A DNA stretch of 64,000 nucleotides from JAENVU01 sp046598395 (GCA_046598395.1 JBKJIQ010000040.1:62001-126000), one strand, 5' to 3'. Positions 23,366 through 32,672 are shown, counted from the stretch's first letter. Notes: generated from the sequence alone by a model not told the origin. Program-made: numbers and translations.

Positions 23366-24850
23366 TCAATGGGTCTGGGGAAATCCCAGGTCAGGGCCGC
23401 GTTGTGCGGGATCGCCCCAGCGCGTGGTGACCACCTTGGCACGCGTATAGAAGTGCACCCCTTCGGGACCATGCACGTGGGTGTCGCCGAACAGACTCTG
23501 CTTCCAACCGCCAAATGAGTAATACGCCATCGGGACCGGGATCGGAACGTTGATCCCCACCATTCCGGCATCAACCTCGTGGGCGAATCGTCGTGCCGCA
23601 CCGCCGTCACGGGTGAAGATCGCCGCGCCATTCGCATACGGATTCTCGGACACGAGCCGTGCTGCCTGTTCGTAGGTATCGACCCGCACAACGCACAGCA
23701 CTGGGCCAAAGATCTCGTCGGTATATATCGACATCGTCGACGTCACACGGTCGAAGAGACACGGTCCGAGAAAGAACCCCGGGTCATCCGCCAAGCTGCG
23801 GCCGTCCACCACCAACTCGGCGCCCTCTCCGACTCCGGCGTCCACGTAACCGCGAACCCGATCGCGGTGGACCGACGTCACGAGCGGACCCATCTCGGAT
23901 GCCTCATCGGCGCTGGCACCGACGCGTATCTCGCGCGAACGCGATGCAATCGCATCCACGAGTTCGTCACCGATGCTCCCCACCGCGACGACCACGGAGA
24001 TCGCCATGCACCGCTCACCCGCGGAGCCGTAGCCGGCGCTGACTGCGGCGTCGGCCGCCGCGTCGATATCAGCGTCGGGTAGGACGACCATGTGGTTCTT
24101 CGCACCGCCCAGCGCCTGTACCCGCTTCCCGTTCGCGGCCGCGGTCTCATACACGTAGCGCGCGATGGGCGTGGAGCCCACGAAGCTCACGGCGCGCACG
24201 TCGGGATGGGTCAATAAACCATCGACGGTGCCCTTGTCGCCGTGCAGCACCGTGAACACACCGGCCGGCAGCCCGGCCTCCGCCCAGAGCCCGGCAATCC
24301 AGTTCGACGCCGAGGGATCGCGTTCGCTCGGCTTGAGGATGAACGCGTTCCCGCACGCGATCGCCACGGGGTACATCCACATCGGGACCATGGCCGGGAA
24401 GTTGAACGGGGTGATACCGGCCACCACGCCGAGCGGCTGGCGCATCGAGTGCACATCAGTGCCGGTCGAGACGGATTCCGAGTAGGCGCCCTTCAGCAGA
24501 TGGGGGATCCCGCATGCGAACTCAGCCACTTCTTGGCCCCGCGTGATCTCACCCAACGCGTCGGACACCACCTTGCCGTGCTCCGACGAGATAATCCGTG
24601 CGAGTTCCGCCTTACGCGCGTCGAGTAGTTCCCGAAACGCGAAGAGGATCGTCACGCGTTTTCCGAGCGACGTCTCCATCCACTCCGCCGCGCCGCGCTC
24701 CGCTCCTGCGACCGCGGCGTCGAGTTCCACGTTCCCCGCGAGTGCCACCTGGCGCGCGACCGCGCCCGTTACCGGGTCGAAGACGGGCGCGGTACGTGCC
24801 GGCGCGCCGTCCCAAGGCTTCCCGTCGATCCAATGCTGCACCGTCGTCAT
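23366..24850 (-). CDS. mmsA: CoA-acylating methylmalonate-semialdehyde dehydrogenase
   Basis: A 494-residue aldehyde dehydrogenase of the MmsA/IolA type, which turns (methyl)malonate semialdehyde plus CoA into propionyl- or acetyl-CoA with loss of CO2. Diagnostic blocks are VAGITPFNFPAMVPMWMYPV, ALGGAKNHMVVLPDADIDAA, the catalytic Cys in GSAGERCMAISVVV, and VGINVPIPVPMAYYSFGGWK. It follows potC by one nucleotide, so it is the last gene of a polyamine-uptake operon. In that setting malonate semialdehyde from beta-alanine, a spermidine breakdown product, is a plausible substrate; valine or inositol catabolism genes are not nearby. Confidence 0.92.
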   Translation of the reverse strand: MTTVQHWIDGKPWDGAPARTAPVFDPVTGAVARQVALAGNVELDAAVAGAERGAAEWMETSLGKRVTILFAFRELLDARKAELARIISSEHGKVVSDALGEITRGQEVAEFACGIPHLLKGAYSESVSTGTDVHSMRQPLGVVAGITPFNFPAMVPMWMYPVAIACGNAFILKPSERDPSASNWIAGLWAEAGLPAGVFTVLHGDKGTVDGLLTHPDVRAVSFVGSTPIARYVYETAAANGKRVQALGGAKNHMVVLPDADIDAAADAAVSAGYGSAGERCMAISVVVAVGSIGDELVDAIASRSREIRVGASADEASEMGPLVTSVHRDRVRGYVDAGVGEGAELVVDGRSLADDPGFFLGPCLFDRVTSTMSIYTDEIFGPVLCVVRVDTYEQAARLVSENPYANGAAIFTRDGGAARRFAHEVDAGMVGINVPIPVPMAYYSFGGWKQSLFGDTHVHGPEGVHFYTRAKVVTTRWGDPAQRGPDLGFPQTH

Positions 24851-24851
24851 G

Positions 24852-25742
24852 TCACATCCCCAGTCGTTTGCGGCGGCGGTTGCCGAGCCACGATCCGAAC
24901 ACCATCACGGCGATGCTGCCGAACAGGATCATTGAAGCGAGCACGTTGATTTGCGGCGGGGTCGCGACGCGCGACTGTCCGAAGATCCGCACGGGGAACG
25001 TGGTGGTCGATGGCCCCGAGACGAAGTACGTGATGATGAAGTCGTCGATCGACAGCGCGAACGACAACAGGAACGCGGCCAGGATTCCGGGGATGATCAA
25101 CGGCAGCGTCACCTTCAGAAAGGTTCGGGTCGGCGTGGCCCCGAGGTCCATCGCAGCATCCTCGAGCGCCCACTCGAATCCCCGCAGCCGCGCCCGTACG
25201 GTCATCGCCACGTAGCTGACGCAGAACATCACGTGCGCGATCAGGATGGTTGGGAAACCCAGGGTGATCTGCTGGTTCGCGAGCACGAGATGGGGCTCCA
25301 GGAACAGCGTCAGCAACGACGCGCCCAGCACGATCTCGGGGGCCGTCAGCGGCAACACCACGAGGAAGCTGACCGCGCCGCCACCCTTGAAGCGGTAGCG
25401 GACCACCGCGATCGCCATGAACGTGCCGAGCACGGTGGCGATGGCCGAGGCGATCAGCGCGATCTCCAGGCTGAGCACCAAGGCATCGACCAGGGCCGAA
25501 TCCGCGAACGGGTGGGCCCAGTTGTTCAGCGTGAAGCCCTCCCAGATCGCGTTGAACTTTCCGGAAGGCTCGTTGAAGCTGAACGCCACGATCACGAAGA
25601 TCGGCAGGAACAGGAAGACCAGCGACCCGACCGCGGCGGCATTCACGAGAATCTTTCCGACTCGTCCACCGGGCGAGGTAACGGTGCCGGCGTTCTCGCG
25701 ATGATCGCGACGGTGTTGGCGCGACGGCACGATCGCGGTCAT
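24852..25742 (-). CDS. potC: Polyamine-type ABC transporter permease (PotC-like)
   Basis: A 296-residue membrane protein with six helices and the permease coupling motif EDAAMDLGATPTRTFLKVTL near residue 200. It pairs with the PotB-like protein to form the channel. The C-terminal block SFALSIDDFIITYFVSGP is highly typical of PotC. The ATG at 25742 overlaps the potB stop (ATGA). A 35-residue polar N-terminal tail precedes the first helix. Confidence 0.87.
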   Translation of the reverse strand: MTAIVPSRQHRRDHRENAGTVTSPGGRVGKILVNAAAVGSLVFLFLPIFVIVAFSFNEPSGKFNAIWEGFTLNNWAHPFADSALVDALVLSLEIALIASAIATVLGTFMAIAVVRYRFKGGGAVSFLVVLPLTAPEIVLGASLLTLFLEPHLVLANQQITLGFPTILIAHVMFCVSYVAMTVRARLRGFEWALEDAAMDLGATPTRTFLKVTLPLIIPGILAAFLLSFALSIDDFIITYFVSGPSTTTFPVRIFGQSRVATPPQINVLASMILFGSIAVMVFGSWLGNRRRKRLGM

Positions 25743-26608
25743 ACGAGTTCCTCCGTGCCGAGCACCCGTGAGTACAGCGCGACGATCACCATCACGATCG
25801 CCATGAACACGAATGAGAGCGCGGCGGCCACCGGGTAGTCGACCTGCACCAAGAATTGGTTCTGGACCACATTGCCGATCATCGAAGTCCGAGAGTTCCC
25901 GAGGTAGTACGCGTTCACGAAATCGCCGGCCGCGGGGATGAACACGAGCAGGCTGCCGGCGAACACCCCCGGCAGTGAGAGCGGGAACACCACCTTGCGA
26001 AATGCACGCCACGTATTCGAATACAGGTCGCGAGCTGCGTCCACGAGCCGCGGGTCGATCTTCTCGAGCGCCACGTAGATCGGCAAGACCATGAACGGCA
26101 GGAAGTTGTACGTGAGCCCGCCGACCACCGCCCCGGGTGTCCGCAGGACGGTCCCACCCGAGCTCAGCAACCCAACGTCGCGCAGCAACCCGACGACGGT
26201 GCCCTGGTCACCGAGGATCGTCTTCCACGCGAGCGTGCGGATCAGGAAGTTAGTGAAGAACGGCACGACGACCAGCCCGAGCAACGCGCTCTTGTAATTC
26301 CCCCCGCGGAATGCGATGACGTACGCGAGCGGGTACGCGATCGCCAGCGTGAACAGTGTCGCGAGCGCCGCGTAAACGAACGACCGCGCGAACTGGCCGC
26401 CGTAGCTGGTGAAGGCGCTGTCGAAGTTCGACCATTGCCAGTCGAAGACCGGGTCCGCGAACCGGCTCGGGCTCGACGACAGCGCCATTCGGCCAAGCGT
26501 GTAGAGCGGGAAGAAGAAGAAGATCAGCAGGAAGAGCAGGCCCGGCCCGAGGAGCAGCCACGGTGCCCACCGGGCCCGCTTCCTGCCTTCGTCGTCGCGT
26601 TCGACCAT
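25739..26608 (-). CDS. potB: Polyamine-type ABC transporter permease (PotB-like)
   Basis: A 289-residue membrane protein with six helices. The first helix LLLGPGLLFLLIFFFFPLYT, the block FFTNFLIRTLAWKTILGDQG and the coupling loop VDAARDLYSNTWRAFRKVVF are PotB features. With PotC it forms the membrane channel. The gene starts 9 bp after the potD stop and overlaps potC. Confidence 0.87.
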   Translation of the reverse strand: MVERDDEGRKRARWAPWLLLGPGLLFLLIFFFFPLYTLGRMALSSSPSRFADPVFDWQWSNFDSAFTSYGGQFARSFVYAALATLFTLAIAYPLAYVIAFRGGNYKSALLGLVVVPFFTNFLIRTLAWKTILGDQGTVVGLLRDVGLLSSGGTVLRTPGAVVGGLTYNFLPFMVLPIYVALEKIDPRLVDAARDLYSNTWRAFRKVVFPLSLPGVFAGSLLVFIPAAGDFVNAYYLGNSRTSMIGNVVQNQFLVQVDYPVAAALSFVFMAIVMVIVALYSRVLGTEELV

Positions 26609-26617
26609 CGGTGCGGA

Positions 26618-27799
26618 TCAGGTCCCGGTGACCTTGGCGAACTGCCGCGAGAAGCGCTCCTCCTCGACCGGCGACAGCGGCCCGAAGATGGACAACTGCG
26701 CAAGGAACTCGTCGGTTGGGACCACGAGCGGGTTGTCGACGAGCTTGGCCGCTTCGCCGCCGAGCTTCATCAGTTCGTCGGCCACGCCGTCCACCGGGGA
26801 GATGAACTGGATCTCCGCGGTAAGCACCGCGGCGTTTTTCGGGTCGTAGAAGAAGTTGATGAAGTCGGTCGCCCGCGCCTGGTTATCGGTGGTTTTCGGG
26901 ATCATGAAGTTGTCCGACCACAGCGTGCCGCCGGATTCGGGCACCGCGAAGCGCACGTCGGGGTTCGCCTTCTGCACTTGGGCGACGTCGCCGGACCATG
27001 CGAATGCGGCGGCAAGGTTCCCCGCCTGCAAGTCATTCACGTACTCGTTCCCGACCACTGCATCGATCTTGCCGTCGGAGAGGGCCGTGCCGATTCGATC
27101 GAAGGAGGGTTGCGCCTGCGCGTAGACCGGCTTCGTAATGTCCATGCCGTCGGCCATCATGAACAGGCCAAGGGTGTCGCGCATCTCCGACAGCACAGTC
27201 TTGGTGCCGTCCACCGCGAGGAAGTCGTCGACGGTCTTGATCTCCTTGCCGCCCGTGCTCTTGACGTTGTACGCAATGCCCGTCACGCCGCTCGCCCACG
27301 GCGCGCTGGACTTGCGGTCGGGGTCGAAGGCTGGGTGGGCGAGCGCGGTCCGCAGGTTCTTCTTGTTCGGGAACTGTGCTGCTACGAACGGCTGGGTCCA
27401 CTTCACCTGGTTGATGACGCGGTTGGCCATCCAGTCGGTGAGGACGAACGCGTCGGTGCCGATGCTCTGGTTGCGCTTCATGTTCGGCTGGATCTTGGCG
27501 AAGTACTCGTCGTTGTCGTTGACGTCCTCGTTGTAGATCAGCTTGATGCCGGTGTCCCGGGTGAAGTCGCTCTTGGACTGCTTCGAGATGTACGACGTCC
27601 AGTTCGAGATGGTGACGGACTTCCCGCCACCGACGGCGCCCTTACTCCCGCCGTCCGAACCGCAGGCCGCGAGCACCGCGGGTGAGACCACCGCAGCCCC
27701 CATCAGCATTCCGGCGCGGCCGAGGAACCCTCGCCGCGACACGGCGTATTGCACCATCCGCTGCGCTTCAATTTGGGCAGCATCTCGGTTACGGCTCAT
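26618..27799 (-). CDS. potD: Polyamine-type ABC transporter substrate-binding lipoprotein (PotD-like)
   Basis: A 393-residue exported protein. The N terminus has a Tat-type motif (SRRGFLGRAG) followed by a lipobox (VLAACGS, Cys near 46), so it is probably exported folded and lipid-anchored. The mature part matches PotD: ISNWTSYISKQSKSDF, IYNEDVNDNDEYFAKIQPNM, and FLAQLSIFGPLSPVEEERFS near the end. It would bind putrescine or spermidine. The ATG at 27799 follows GAGGAGACCCC, a strong ribosome site. Ligand identity rests on family and on the adjacent aminobutyraldehyde dehydrogenase. Confidence 0.87.
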   Translation of the reverse strand: MSRNRDAAQIEAQRMVQYAVSRRGFLGRAGMLMGAAVVSPAVLAACGSDGGSKGAVGGGKSVTISNWTSYISKQSKSDFTRDTGIKLIYNEDVNDNDEYFAKIQPNMKRNQSIGTDAFVLTDWMANRVINQVKWTQPFVAAQFPNKKNLRTALAHPAFDPDRKSSAPWASGVTGIAYNVKSTGGKEIKTVDDFLAVDGTKTVLSEMRDTLGLFMMADGMDITKPVYAQAQPSFDRIGTALSDGKIDAVVGNEYVNDLQAGNLAAAFAWSGDVAQVQKANPDVRFAVPESGGTLWSDNFMIPKTTDNQARATDFINFFYDPKNAAVLTAEIQFISPVDGVADELMKLGGEAAKLVDNPLVVPTDEFLAQLSIFGPLSPVEEERFSRQFAKVTGT

Positions 27800-27863
27800 G
27801 GGGTCTCCTCGGCGCTTGGTGTCCTTATCGAACGGCTCGGCTTGATCAGTCTGCTCATGGCAA

Positions 27864-28991
27864 TCACTCGGTCCCGGACGCGACGAGCACTCGTTCCCGA
27901 CGGCGCAAGAGCCGGCCGGCACCCGGATCCCAGCGGACCTGGACCCGATCACCGGGACGCAACATGGGAAGGTCGGTTTCGGGCCCCACATGCGCGACCA
28001 GCGCCGAACCATCCTGGGCCCGCAACTCGAAGCGAATCAGCGGCCCCTGAAAGACCAGATCGATCACCTCGGTGTCGAGCGATGCACCCTGATCCGTCGA
28101 ACCGTCGCGGCCCGGGATGCTGAGATGCATGCGCTCCGGCCGAATCATGAACGTGGCCTGGTCGCCCACCGCGAGATCGGCAGTGACCGAACCGGTCACC
28201 ACCGTGTTGTCAGCCAGTCGAGCGGTCGCAGTGCCGTCGCCCCGCGCTTCGATCATGGCCGGCAACAGGTTCGCCATGCCGATGAAGCCGGCCACGAACT
28301 CCGACGCCGGTTCCGCGTAGATCTCCTCCGGCGATGCGATCTGTTCGACGCGCCCCTCGTTCATCACCGCGATTCGGTCGCTCATGGTGAGCGCCTCCTC
28401 CTGGTCGTGAGTAACGAACACGAATGTGATCCCGACTTCTCGCTGGATCCGCTTCAGCTCGAGCTGCATCGTCTGGCGCAGCTTGAGATCCAACGCTCCG
28501 AGCGGTTCGTCGAGCAGGAGGGCCTTCGGATAGTTCACCAACGCGCGGGCCAGTGCAACCCGCTGTTGCTGCCCCCCGGAAAGCTGCGCCGGCCTCCGTG
28601 CCGCAAAGCCACTGAGGCGTACGACGTCGAGCATCTCTTGGACTCTCGCGCCGATGTCGGCCTTGGCCACTCGTTTCGCCTTGAGACCAAACGCAACGTT
28701 TTCCGCCACCGACATGTGGGGAAAGAGCGCGTACTGCTGAAACACGGTGTTGACGTCGCGCTTGTAGGGCGGCACGCGTGACACGTCCTGGCCTTCGAGT
28801 CGGATCGCACCTTCGGTCGGTTGCTCGAAGCCGGCGATCATGCGCAGGGTCGTGGTTTTGCCACAGCCCGACGGCCCCAGGATCGAGAAGAACTCGCCAC
28901 GGCGAATCTCGAAGTGAGCGTCGTCGACCGCATTGAAGGCACCGAAGCGCTTCGTCACATGATCAATGCTGATGACGGTTTCTGGCGTCAA
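27864..28991 (-). CDS. potA: Polyamine-type ABC transporter ATP-binding protein (PotA-like)
   Basis: A 375-residue ABC ATPase with Walker A in GPSGCGKTTTLRMIAG, signature QLSGGQQQRVALARALVNYP, Walker B in LLLDEPLGALD and switch His in FVFVTHDQEEALTMSDRIAV. The C-terminal third is the TOBE regulatory domain (FMIRPERMHLSIPG, DRVQVRWDPG). The only upstream start giving the full domain is a TTG at 28991, so the exact start is uncertain. It heads the pot-mmsA operon and is divergent from the aldehyde dehydrogenase gene, with a probable regulator site between. Confidence 0.88.
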   Translation of the reverse strand: MTPETVISIDHVTKRFGAFNAVDDAHFEIRRGEFFSILGPSGCGKTTTLRMIAGFEQPTEGAIRLEGQDVSRVPPYKRDVNTVFQQYALFPHMSVAENVAFGLKAKRVAKADIGARVQEMLDVVRLSGFAARRPAQLSGGQQQRVALARALVNYPKALLLDEPLGALDLKLRQTMQLELKRIQREVGITFVFVTHDQEEALTMSDRIAVMNEGRVEQIASPEEIYAEPASEFVAGFIGMANLLPAMIEARGDGTATARLADNTVVTGSVTADLAVGDQATFMIRPERMHLSIPGRDGSTDQGASLDTEVIDLVFQGPLIRFELRAQDGSALVAHVGPETDLPMLRPGDRVQVRWDPGAGRLLRRRERVLVASGTE

Positions 28992-29073
28992 CGATCAACC
29001 ATCCTCGGGGACAGCGCGCGGGTGAAGCGCGGAGTCTGGGCGATGGATGCGACCGGCGCAAGGACTTCTTACT

Positions 29074-29145
29074 GTCGGATTTCGCGTGAGACCGTCACAA
29101 ATTCGACGGATTCCCTTGCGTGCACCCGCCTTCGCCACGCAATAT
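29074..29145 (+). promoter_or_regulatory. Two-box operator and promoter of the aminobutyraldehyde dehydrogenase gene
   Basis: Box 2, CGACGGATTCCCTTG (29104-29118), is identical over all 15 bases to a box upstream of the Lrp/AsnC gene (36548-36562). A partial copy, CGGATTTC (29076-29083), lies exactly 31 bp upstream. The TTG closing box 2 begins a -35 element (TTGCGT) with an 18-bp spacer to CAATAT (29140-29145). Binding at box 2 would cover the -35. Confidence 0.65.
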
Positions 29146-29198
29146 CGTGGTTCGCGCGGGACACGGTCTCGCTCGCACGCGATCGAGGAGTACATCGA

Positions 29199-30620
29199 AT
29201 GCCGAATCAGAACTTCATCAACGGCGCGTGGGTCGACGCCGCAACCGGCGCCACGGACGATGTGCTGAATCCCGCGACCGGCGCGGTCATCGCAACGGTG
29301 CCGGCGTCCGATGCCGCCGACGTCGATGCCGCGGTGGCCGCGGCCAAGGAGGCGTACGGAAGCTGGCGCACGCTCACCCCGCGGGCGCGCAGCGAAGCGC
29401 TGTTCGCGGTGGCCGACGCAATCGAAGCCGACCTCGATACCATCAAACGCCTCGAGATGGAGAACTGCGGCAAACCCGCGGGGATGATCGAGTTTGAGAT
29501 GGACCTCACGCTCGACAACTGGCGGTTCTTCGCGGGCGGCGCCCGGTTCCTCGAAGGTCGCGCCGCGGGTGAATACCTCGAAGAGCACACGTCATTTCTG
29601 CGCCGCGACCCGCTCGGGGTGATCGGTTCGATCGCCCCTTGGAACTACCCGATCAACATGGCCACCTGGAAGCTCGGTCCCGCGCTCGCGGCGGGGAACA
29701 CCGTAGTGCTCAAGCCGTCCGAGCTCACGCCGATGACCGCGCTGCGCCTCGCCGAGATCACGGCCGACATCCTGCCCAAGGGTGTGCTGAACGTCATCAC
29801 CGGCGACGGCATGCACGCCGGCGACGCGCTCGTGCGCCATCCCGACGTCGCCATGGTCTCGCTCACGGGCAGCGTCGAAACCGGGAAGGCCATCGCGCGC
29901 ACGGCGGCCGACACGCTGAAGCGCGTCCACCTCGAACTCGGCGGCAAAGCGCCGGTCATCATCTTCGACGACGCCGACATCGACGCCGCCGTGGCATGCC
30001 TCACCGACATGTCGTATTACAACTCGGGTCAGGATTGCACGGCGCCGTGTCGACTGATGGCGGGGCCGAACGTGTTCGACGCACTCGTGAGCGAACTCAC
30101 CGAGTCAGTGGCCAACATCGTCACCGGTGATCCGTTCGCGGAGGGCACGGCGATGGGACCGGTGATCTCCGAGCGCCAGCGGGAGCGGGTGAGCGGGATG
30201 GTGAGCCGCGCCGCCGATGCCGGCGCGGAGATCACGACCGGGGGCCGCGCCCTCGACGGTCCGGGGTTCTTCTATGCACCCTCGGTGGTAGTGAATCCCG
30301 CGCAGGACTCGGAGATCGTGCAGCGCGAGGTCTTCGGGCCGGTCGTGACGGTGCAGCGATTCTCCGACGACGACCAGGCGCTCGCGTGGGCCAACGACGT
30401 GAACTATGGGCTCTCGGCCAGCGTGTGGACGATCGACGTCGGCCGCGCCATGCGTATGACCGCGGCCCTCGACTTCGGCTGCGTGTGGGTGAACGACCAC
30501 ATCCCGATCGTCTCCGAAATGCCCCACGGCGGGTTCAAACAATCGGGCTACGGCAAAGACATGTCGATCTACGCGATCGAGGCCTACACCGAACTCAAGC
30601 ACGTCATGATCAAACACTGA
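29199..30620 (+). CDS. patD: Gamma-aminobutyraldehyde dehydrogenase
   Basis: A 473-residue NAD-dependent aldehyde dehydrogenase that oxidises 4-aminobutanal to GABA (and likely 3-aminopropanal to beta-alanine). It tracks E. coli PatD through its length: NCGKPAGMIEFEMD, EYLEEHTSFLRRDPLGVIGS, ELGGKAPVIIFDDADIDAAV, the catalytic Cys in YYNSGQDCTAPCRL, and EMPHGGFKQSGYGKDMSIYA at the end, finishing in KHVMIKH. The ATG at 29199 follows a GAGGAG site. It is divergent from potABCD-type genes and followed by a class III aminotransferase, both fitting polyamine breakdown. Confidence 0.9.
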   Translation: MPNQNFINGAWVDAATGATDDVLNPATGAVIATVPASDAADVDAAVAAAKEAYGSWRTLTPRARSEALFAVADAIEADLDTIKRLEMENCGKPAGMIEFEMDLTLDNWRFFAGGARFLEGRAAGEYLEEHTSFLRRDPLGVIGSIAPWNYPINMATWKLGPALAAGNTVVLKPSELTPMTALRLAEITADILPKGVLNVITGDGMHAGDALVRHPDVAMVSLTGSVETGKAIARTAADTLKRVHLELGGKAPVIIFDDADIDAAVACLTDMSYYNSGQDCTAPCRLMAGPNVFDALVSELTESVANIVTGDPFAEGTAMGPVISERQRERVSGMVSRAADAGAEITTGGRALDGPGFFYAPSVVVNPAQDSEIVQREVFGPVVTVQRFSDDDQALAWANDVNYGLSASVWTIDVGRAMRMTAALDFGCVWVNDHIPIVSEMPHGGFKQSGYGKDMSIYAIEAYTELKHVMIKH

Positions 30621-30628
30621 GGACCGGA

Positions 30629-32002
30629 ATGACCAACGCACTGTCCACCGACACCTTGACTACCAACGCGGGCGCGATCGCGGCGGCCGAGAACACCCGG
30701 CTGTGGGCCCGCACCGGCGGGTCGAAGGCGCTGTTCGAACGCGCCGTCAAGCACATGCCGATGGGCGTCGGCTCGTCGTTCCAGGCGTGGGATCCCTATC
30801 CGGTCTATCTCCGAGAGGGCAAGGGCAGTCACGTCATCGACGTAGACGGCAACGACTACGTCGATTTCCACAACGGTTTCGGCTGCATGGTGGTGGGGCA
30901 CGCGCATCCGAAGGTGGCCGAGGCGATCGAGCGCGCGGCGCGGACCGGTACCCACTTCGCCGCACCTACTGCGGCCACCGTGGAGTTCGCGGAGATCATC
31001 TGCGACCGCTTCGGTGTGGACGAGGTGCGCTTTGCCAACTCGGGAACCGAAGCCACCATGAGCGCGATACGAGTGGCCCGGGCCGCGACCGGTCGCGATC
31101 ACCTCATCAAGATCGAAGGCTCGTACCACGGTCACCACGACCCGGTGATGTTCTCCGTAGTGCCCGGCTCCGATCTCATTGGTGGCCGCGACGCACCGTC
31201 CACCACGCCGATGTCGACCGGCATTCCTGCCGCGGTGGCTGACTACACGCACGTGGTGCCGTTCAACGACCTCGAGATGTTGCGCGCACTCCTCGCGGAA
31301 CGCGGCCACGAGATGGCGTGTCTCATTCTCGAGCCGGTGATGATGAACATCGGTATTTGCCAGCCAGATCCCGGGTACCTCCAGGGTCTGAAGGATCTCC
31401 TCCATGAGCACGGCGTGTTGCTCATCTTCGACGAAGTGAAGAGCGGCGCGACCGTGGCCTATGGCGGTGCCGCCGAGCGGTACGGCGTGGCGCCGGACCT
31501 CGCGTGTTGGGCCAAGGCCATCTGTGGCGGCACGCCCGGTGCCGCGTTCGGTGGACGCTCCGATGTGATGGACGCCATCGGCAAAGGGGCTGCGCAGCAG
31601 GGCACGTTCAACGGCAACCCGCTCATCGCGGCGGCGGGCATCGCCACGCTCAGCGAAGTGATGACGCGCGACGCCTACGCGTACCTCGCGGCGCTCGGCA
31701 CGCGGCTTGCGACCGGATGCGCGAAGGCGATGGACGAGAACGACATCCCCGGCCACGCGGTCGACCTGGGCGCGAAGGGGTGCGTGTCCTATCGGCCCAC
31801 GCCGTTGCGCAACTACCGCGACTTCCTCGAGACCAATCCCGAGCTGTACCTCGCGAGCTACCCCTGGGCCATGAACCGCGGGATCTTCATGACACCGGGT
31901 GACGAGGAACAGTGGACGCTGTCCGTCCAGCACACCGACGCCGACATCGACGCCTACGTCGACCAGTTCGCCGAGTTTTGCACCACCCTCGCCGCCGGCT
32001 GA
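30629..32002 (+). CDS. Class III aminotransferase (glutamate-1-semialdehyde mutase-like)
   Basis: A 457-residue PLP enzyme resembling glutamate-1-semialdehyde aminomutase but in a catabolic setting. PLP-fold blocks are FHNGFGCMVVGHAHPKVAEA, VRFANSGTEATMSAIRVARA, LIFDEVKSGATVAYGG and the Lys-bearing CWAKAICGGTPGAAFGG. It begins 8 bp after the dehydrogenase. No other heme gene is near, so HemL is unlikely. An omega-aminotransferase acting on GABA, beta-alanine or a related amine is the best guess. A strong hairpin follows the stop. Confidence 0.8.
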   Translation: MTNALSTDTLTTNAGAIAAAENTRLWARTGGSKALFERAVKHMPMGVGSSFQAWDPYPVYLREGKGSHVIDVDGNDYVDFHNGFGCMVVGHAHPKVAEAIERAARTGTHFAAPTAATVEFAEIICDRFGVDEVRFANSGTEATMSAIRVARAATGRDHLIKIEGSYHGHHDPVMFSVVPGSDLIGGRDAPSTTPMSTGIPAAVADYTHVVPFNDLEMLRALLAERGHEMACLILEPVMMNIGICQPDPGYLQGLKDLLHEHGVLLIFDEVKSGATVAYGGAAERYGVAPDLACWAKAICGGTPGAAFGGRSDVMDAIGKGAAQQGTFNGNPLIAAAGIATLSEVMTRDAYAYLAALGTRLATGCAKAMDENDIPGHAVDLGAKGCVSYRPTPLRNYRDFLETNPELYLASYPWAMNRGIFMTPGDEEQWTLSVQHTDADIDAYVDQFAEFCTTLAAG

Positions 32003-32028
32003 CGTTCCGCGGGGCGCTCCGCGGAACG
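32003..32028 (+). terminator. Hairpin after the aminotransferase gene
   Basis: CGTTCCGCGG-GGCGCT-CCGCGGAACG forms a perfect 10-bp stem with a 6-nt loop directly behind the stop codon. There is no U-tract after it, so it may act as an RNA-stabilising or factor-dependent end. Confidence 0.55.
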
Positions 32029-32139
32029 GGTCAAATCCTGGAAACCACGCGCCACGTCAGATGACGTGTCGCTTGGGTGGGTAGGCGATGACGACGTTGT
32101 TCCGCGCCTGTTGTCAGCAGCCGATTCGATCTTGGGACC

Positions 32140-32301
32140 CTAACGATCGGCGCGTTCACGCTCGCGCAGCTGCACAAGAACTCCGTGGACGCCACCATCG
32201 ACATCCTCGGCGCGCACGGTCGGCGCAGTCCGGGCCCAGAGCACTTCCGCGGCCACCGACACCACGGTGACGATGCCCCAGATCGCGAGTGCTTCCTTCA
32301 T
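32140..32301 (-). CDS. Small single-helix membrane protein, function unknown
   Basis: A 53-residue frame on the minus strand. It begins MKEALAIWGIVTVVSVAAEV, one probable transmembrane helix, then a polar tail rich in Arg and Glu ending in RERERADR. A GGTGAGGG stretch precedes its ATG, and it starts 5 bp after the stop of the membrane-protein frame at 32307, so the two look like a pair. Codon use is GC-rich at third positions as in real genes here. No family is recognised. Confidence 0.45.
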   Translation of the reverse strand: MKEALAIWGIVTVVSVAAEVLWARTAPTVRAEDVDGGVHGVLVQLRERERADR

Positions 32302-32306
32302 CACCC

Positions 32307-32672
32307 TCACCCCTCGTCACCCCTCGACCTCCGGGCGACGGATCGGAGCTCGGCGCGAGTGGTACTGGTGCGCCACGCGACGGCGACTGCGAACACGGGA
32401 AGGCCGCCCGCGAGGTAGGCGAGGTCGGTCGCCTGGCGCCACCGGTGCGGGTTGCCGTACCCGGTCCAGAGCCGGCGGGGGTACCGGCGAAGATCTAAAT
32501 ATGTCCAGGCAAAGGCCGGGTAGGCCACCAGGTATGCCGCAAGGACCACGGCCGCGAAAACCACGTGTGCACTCCAAATAGCGCCGTCGGGCTGCCGAGC
32601 GGCTGTGTCGGGCGCGGACAGGCGAGCGACGGTCCGGGTCGCCCCCAGCGGGCACTCGACCCGTCCCGTCAT
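32307..32672 (-). CDS. Small membrane protein, function unknown
   Basis: A 121-residue frame with a polar N-terminal part and two hydrophobic helices (AHVVFAAVVLAAYLVAYPAF and LAYLAGGLPVFAVAVAW) joined by a basic, Trp/Tyr-rich loop (YLDLRRYPRRLWTGYG). The first 30 residues are less convincing and the true start may be nearer the first helix. It lies upstream of, and probably with, the 53-residue frame. I do not recognise the family. Confidence 0.5.
   Translation of the reverse strand: MTGRVECPLGATRTVARLSAPDTAARQPDGAIWSAHVVFAAVVLAAYLVAYPAFAWTYLDLRRYPRRLWTGYGNPHRWRQATDLAYLAGGLPVFAVAVAWRTSTTRAELRSVARRSRGDEG

Noticed and set aside
30629..32002. HemL (glutamate-1-semialdehyde aminomutase)
   Set aside because: Similar fold, but the neighbours are amine-catabolic and no heme biosynthesis gene is near; a catabolic aminotransferase fits better.
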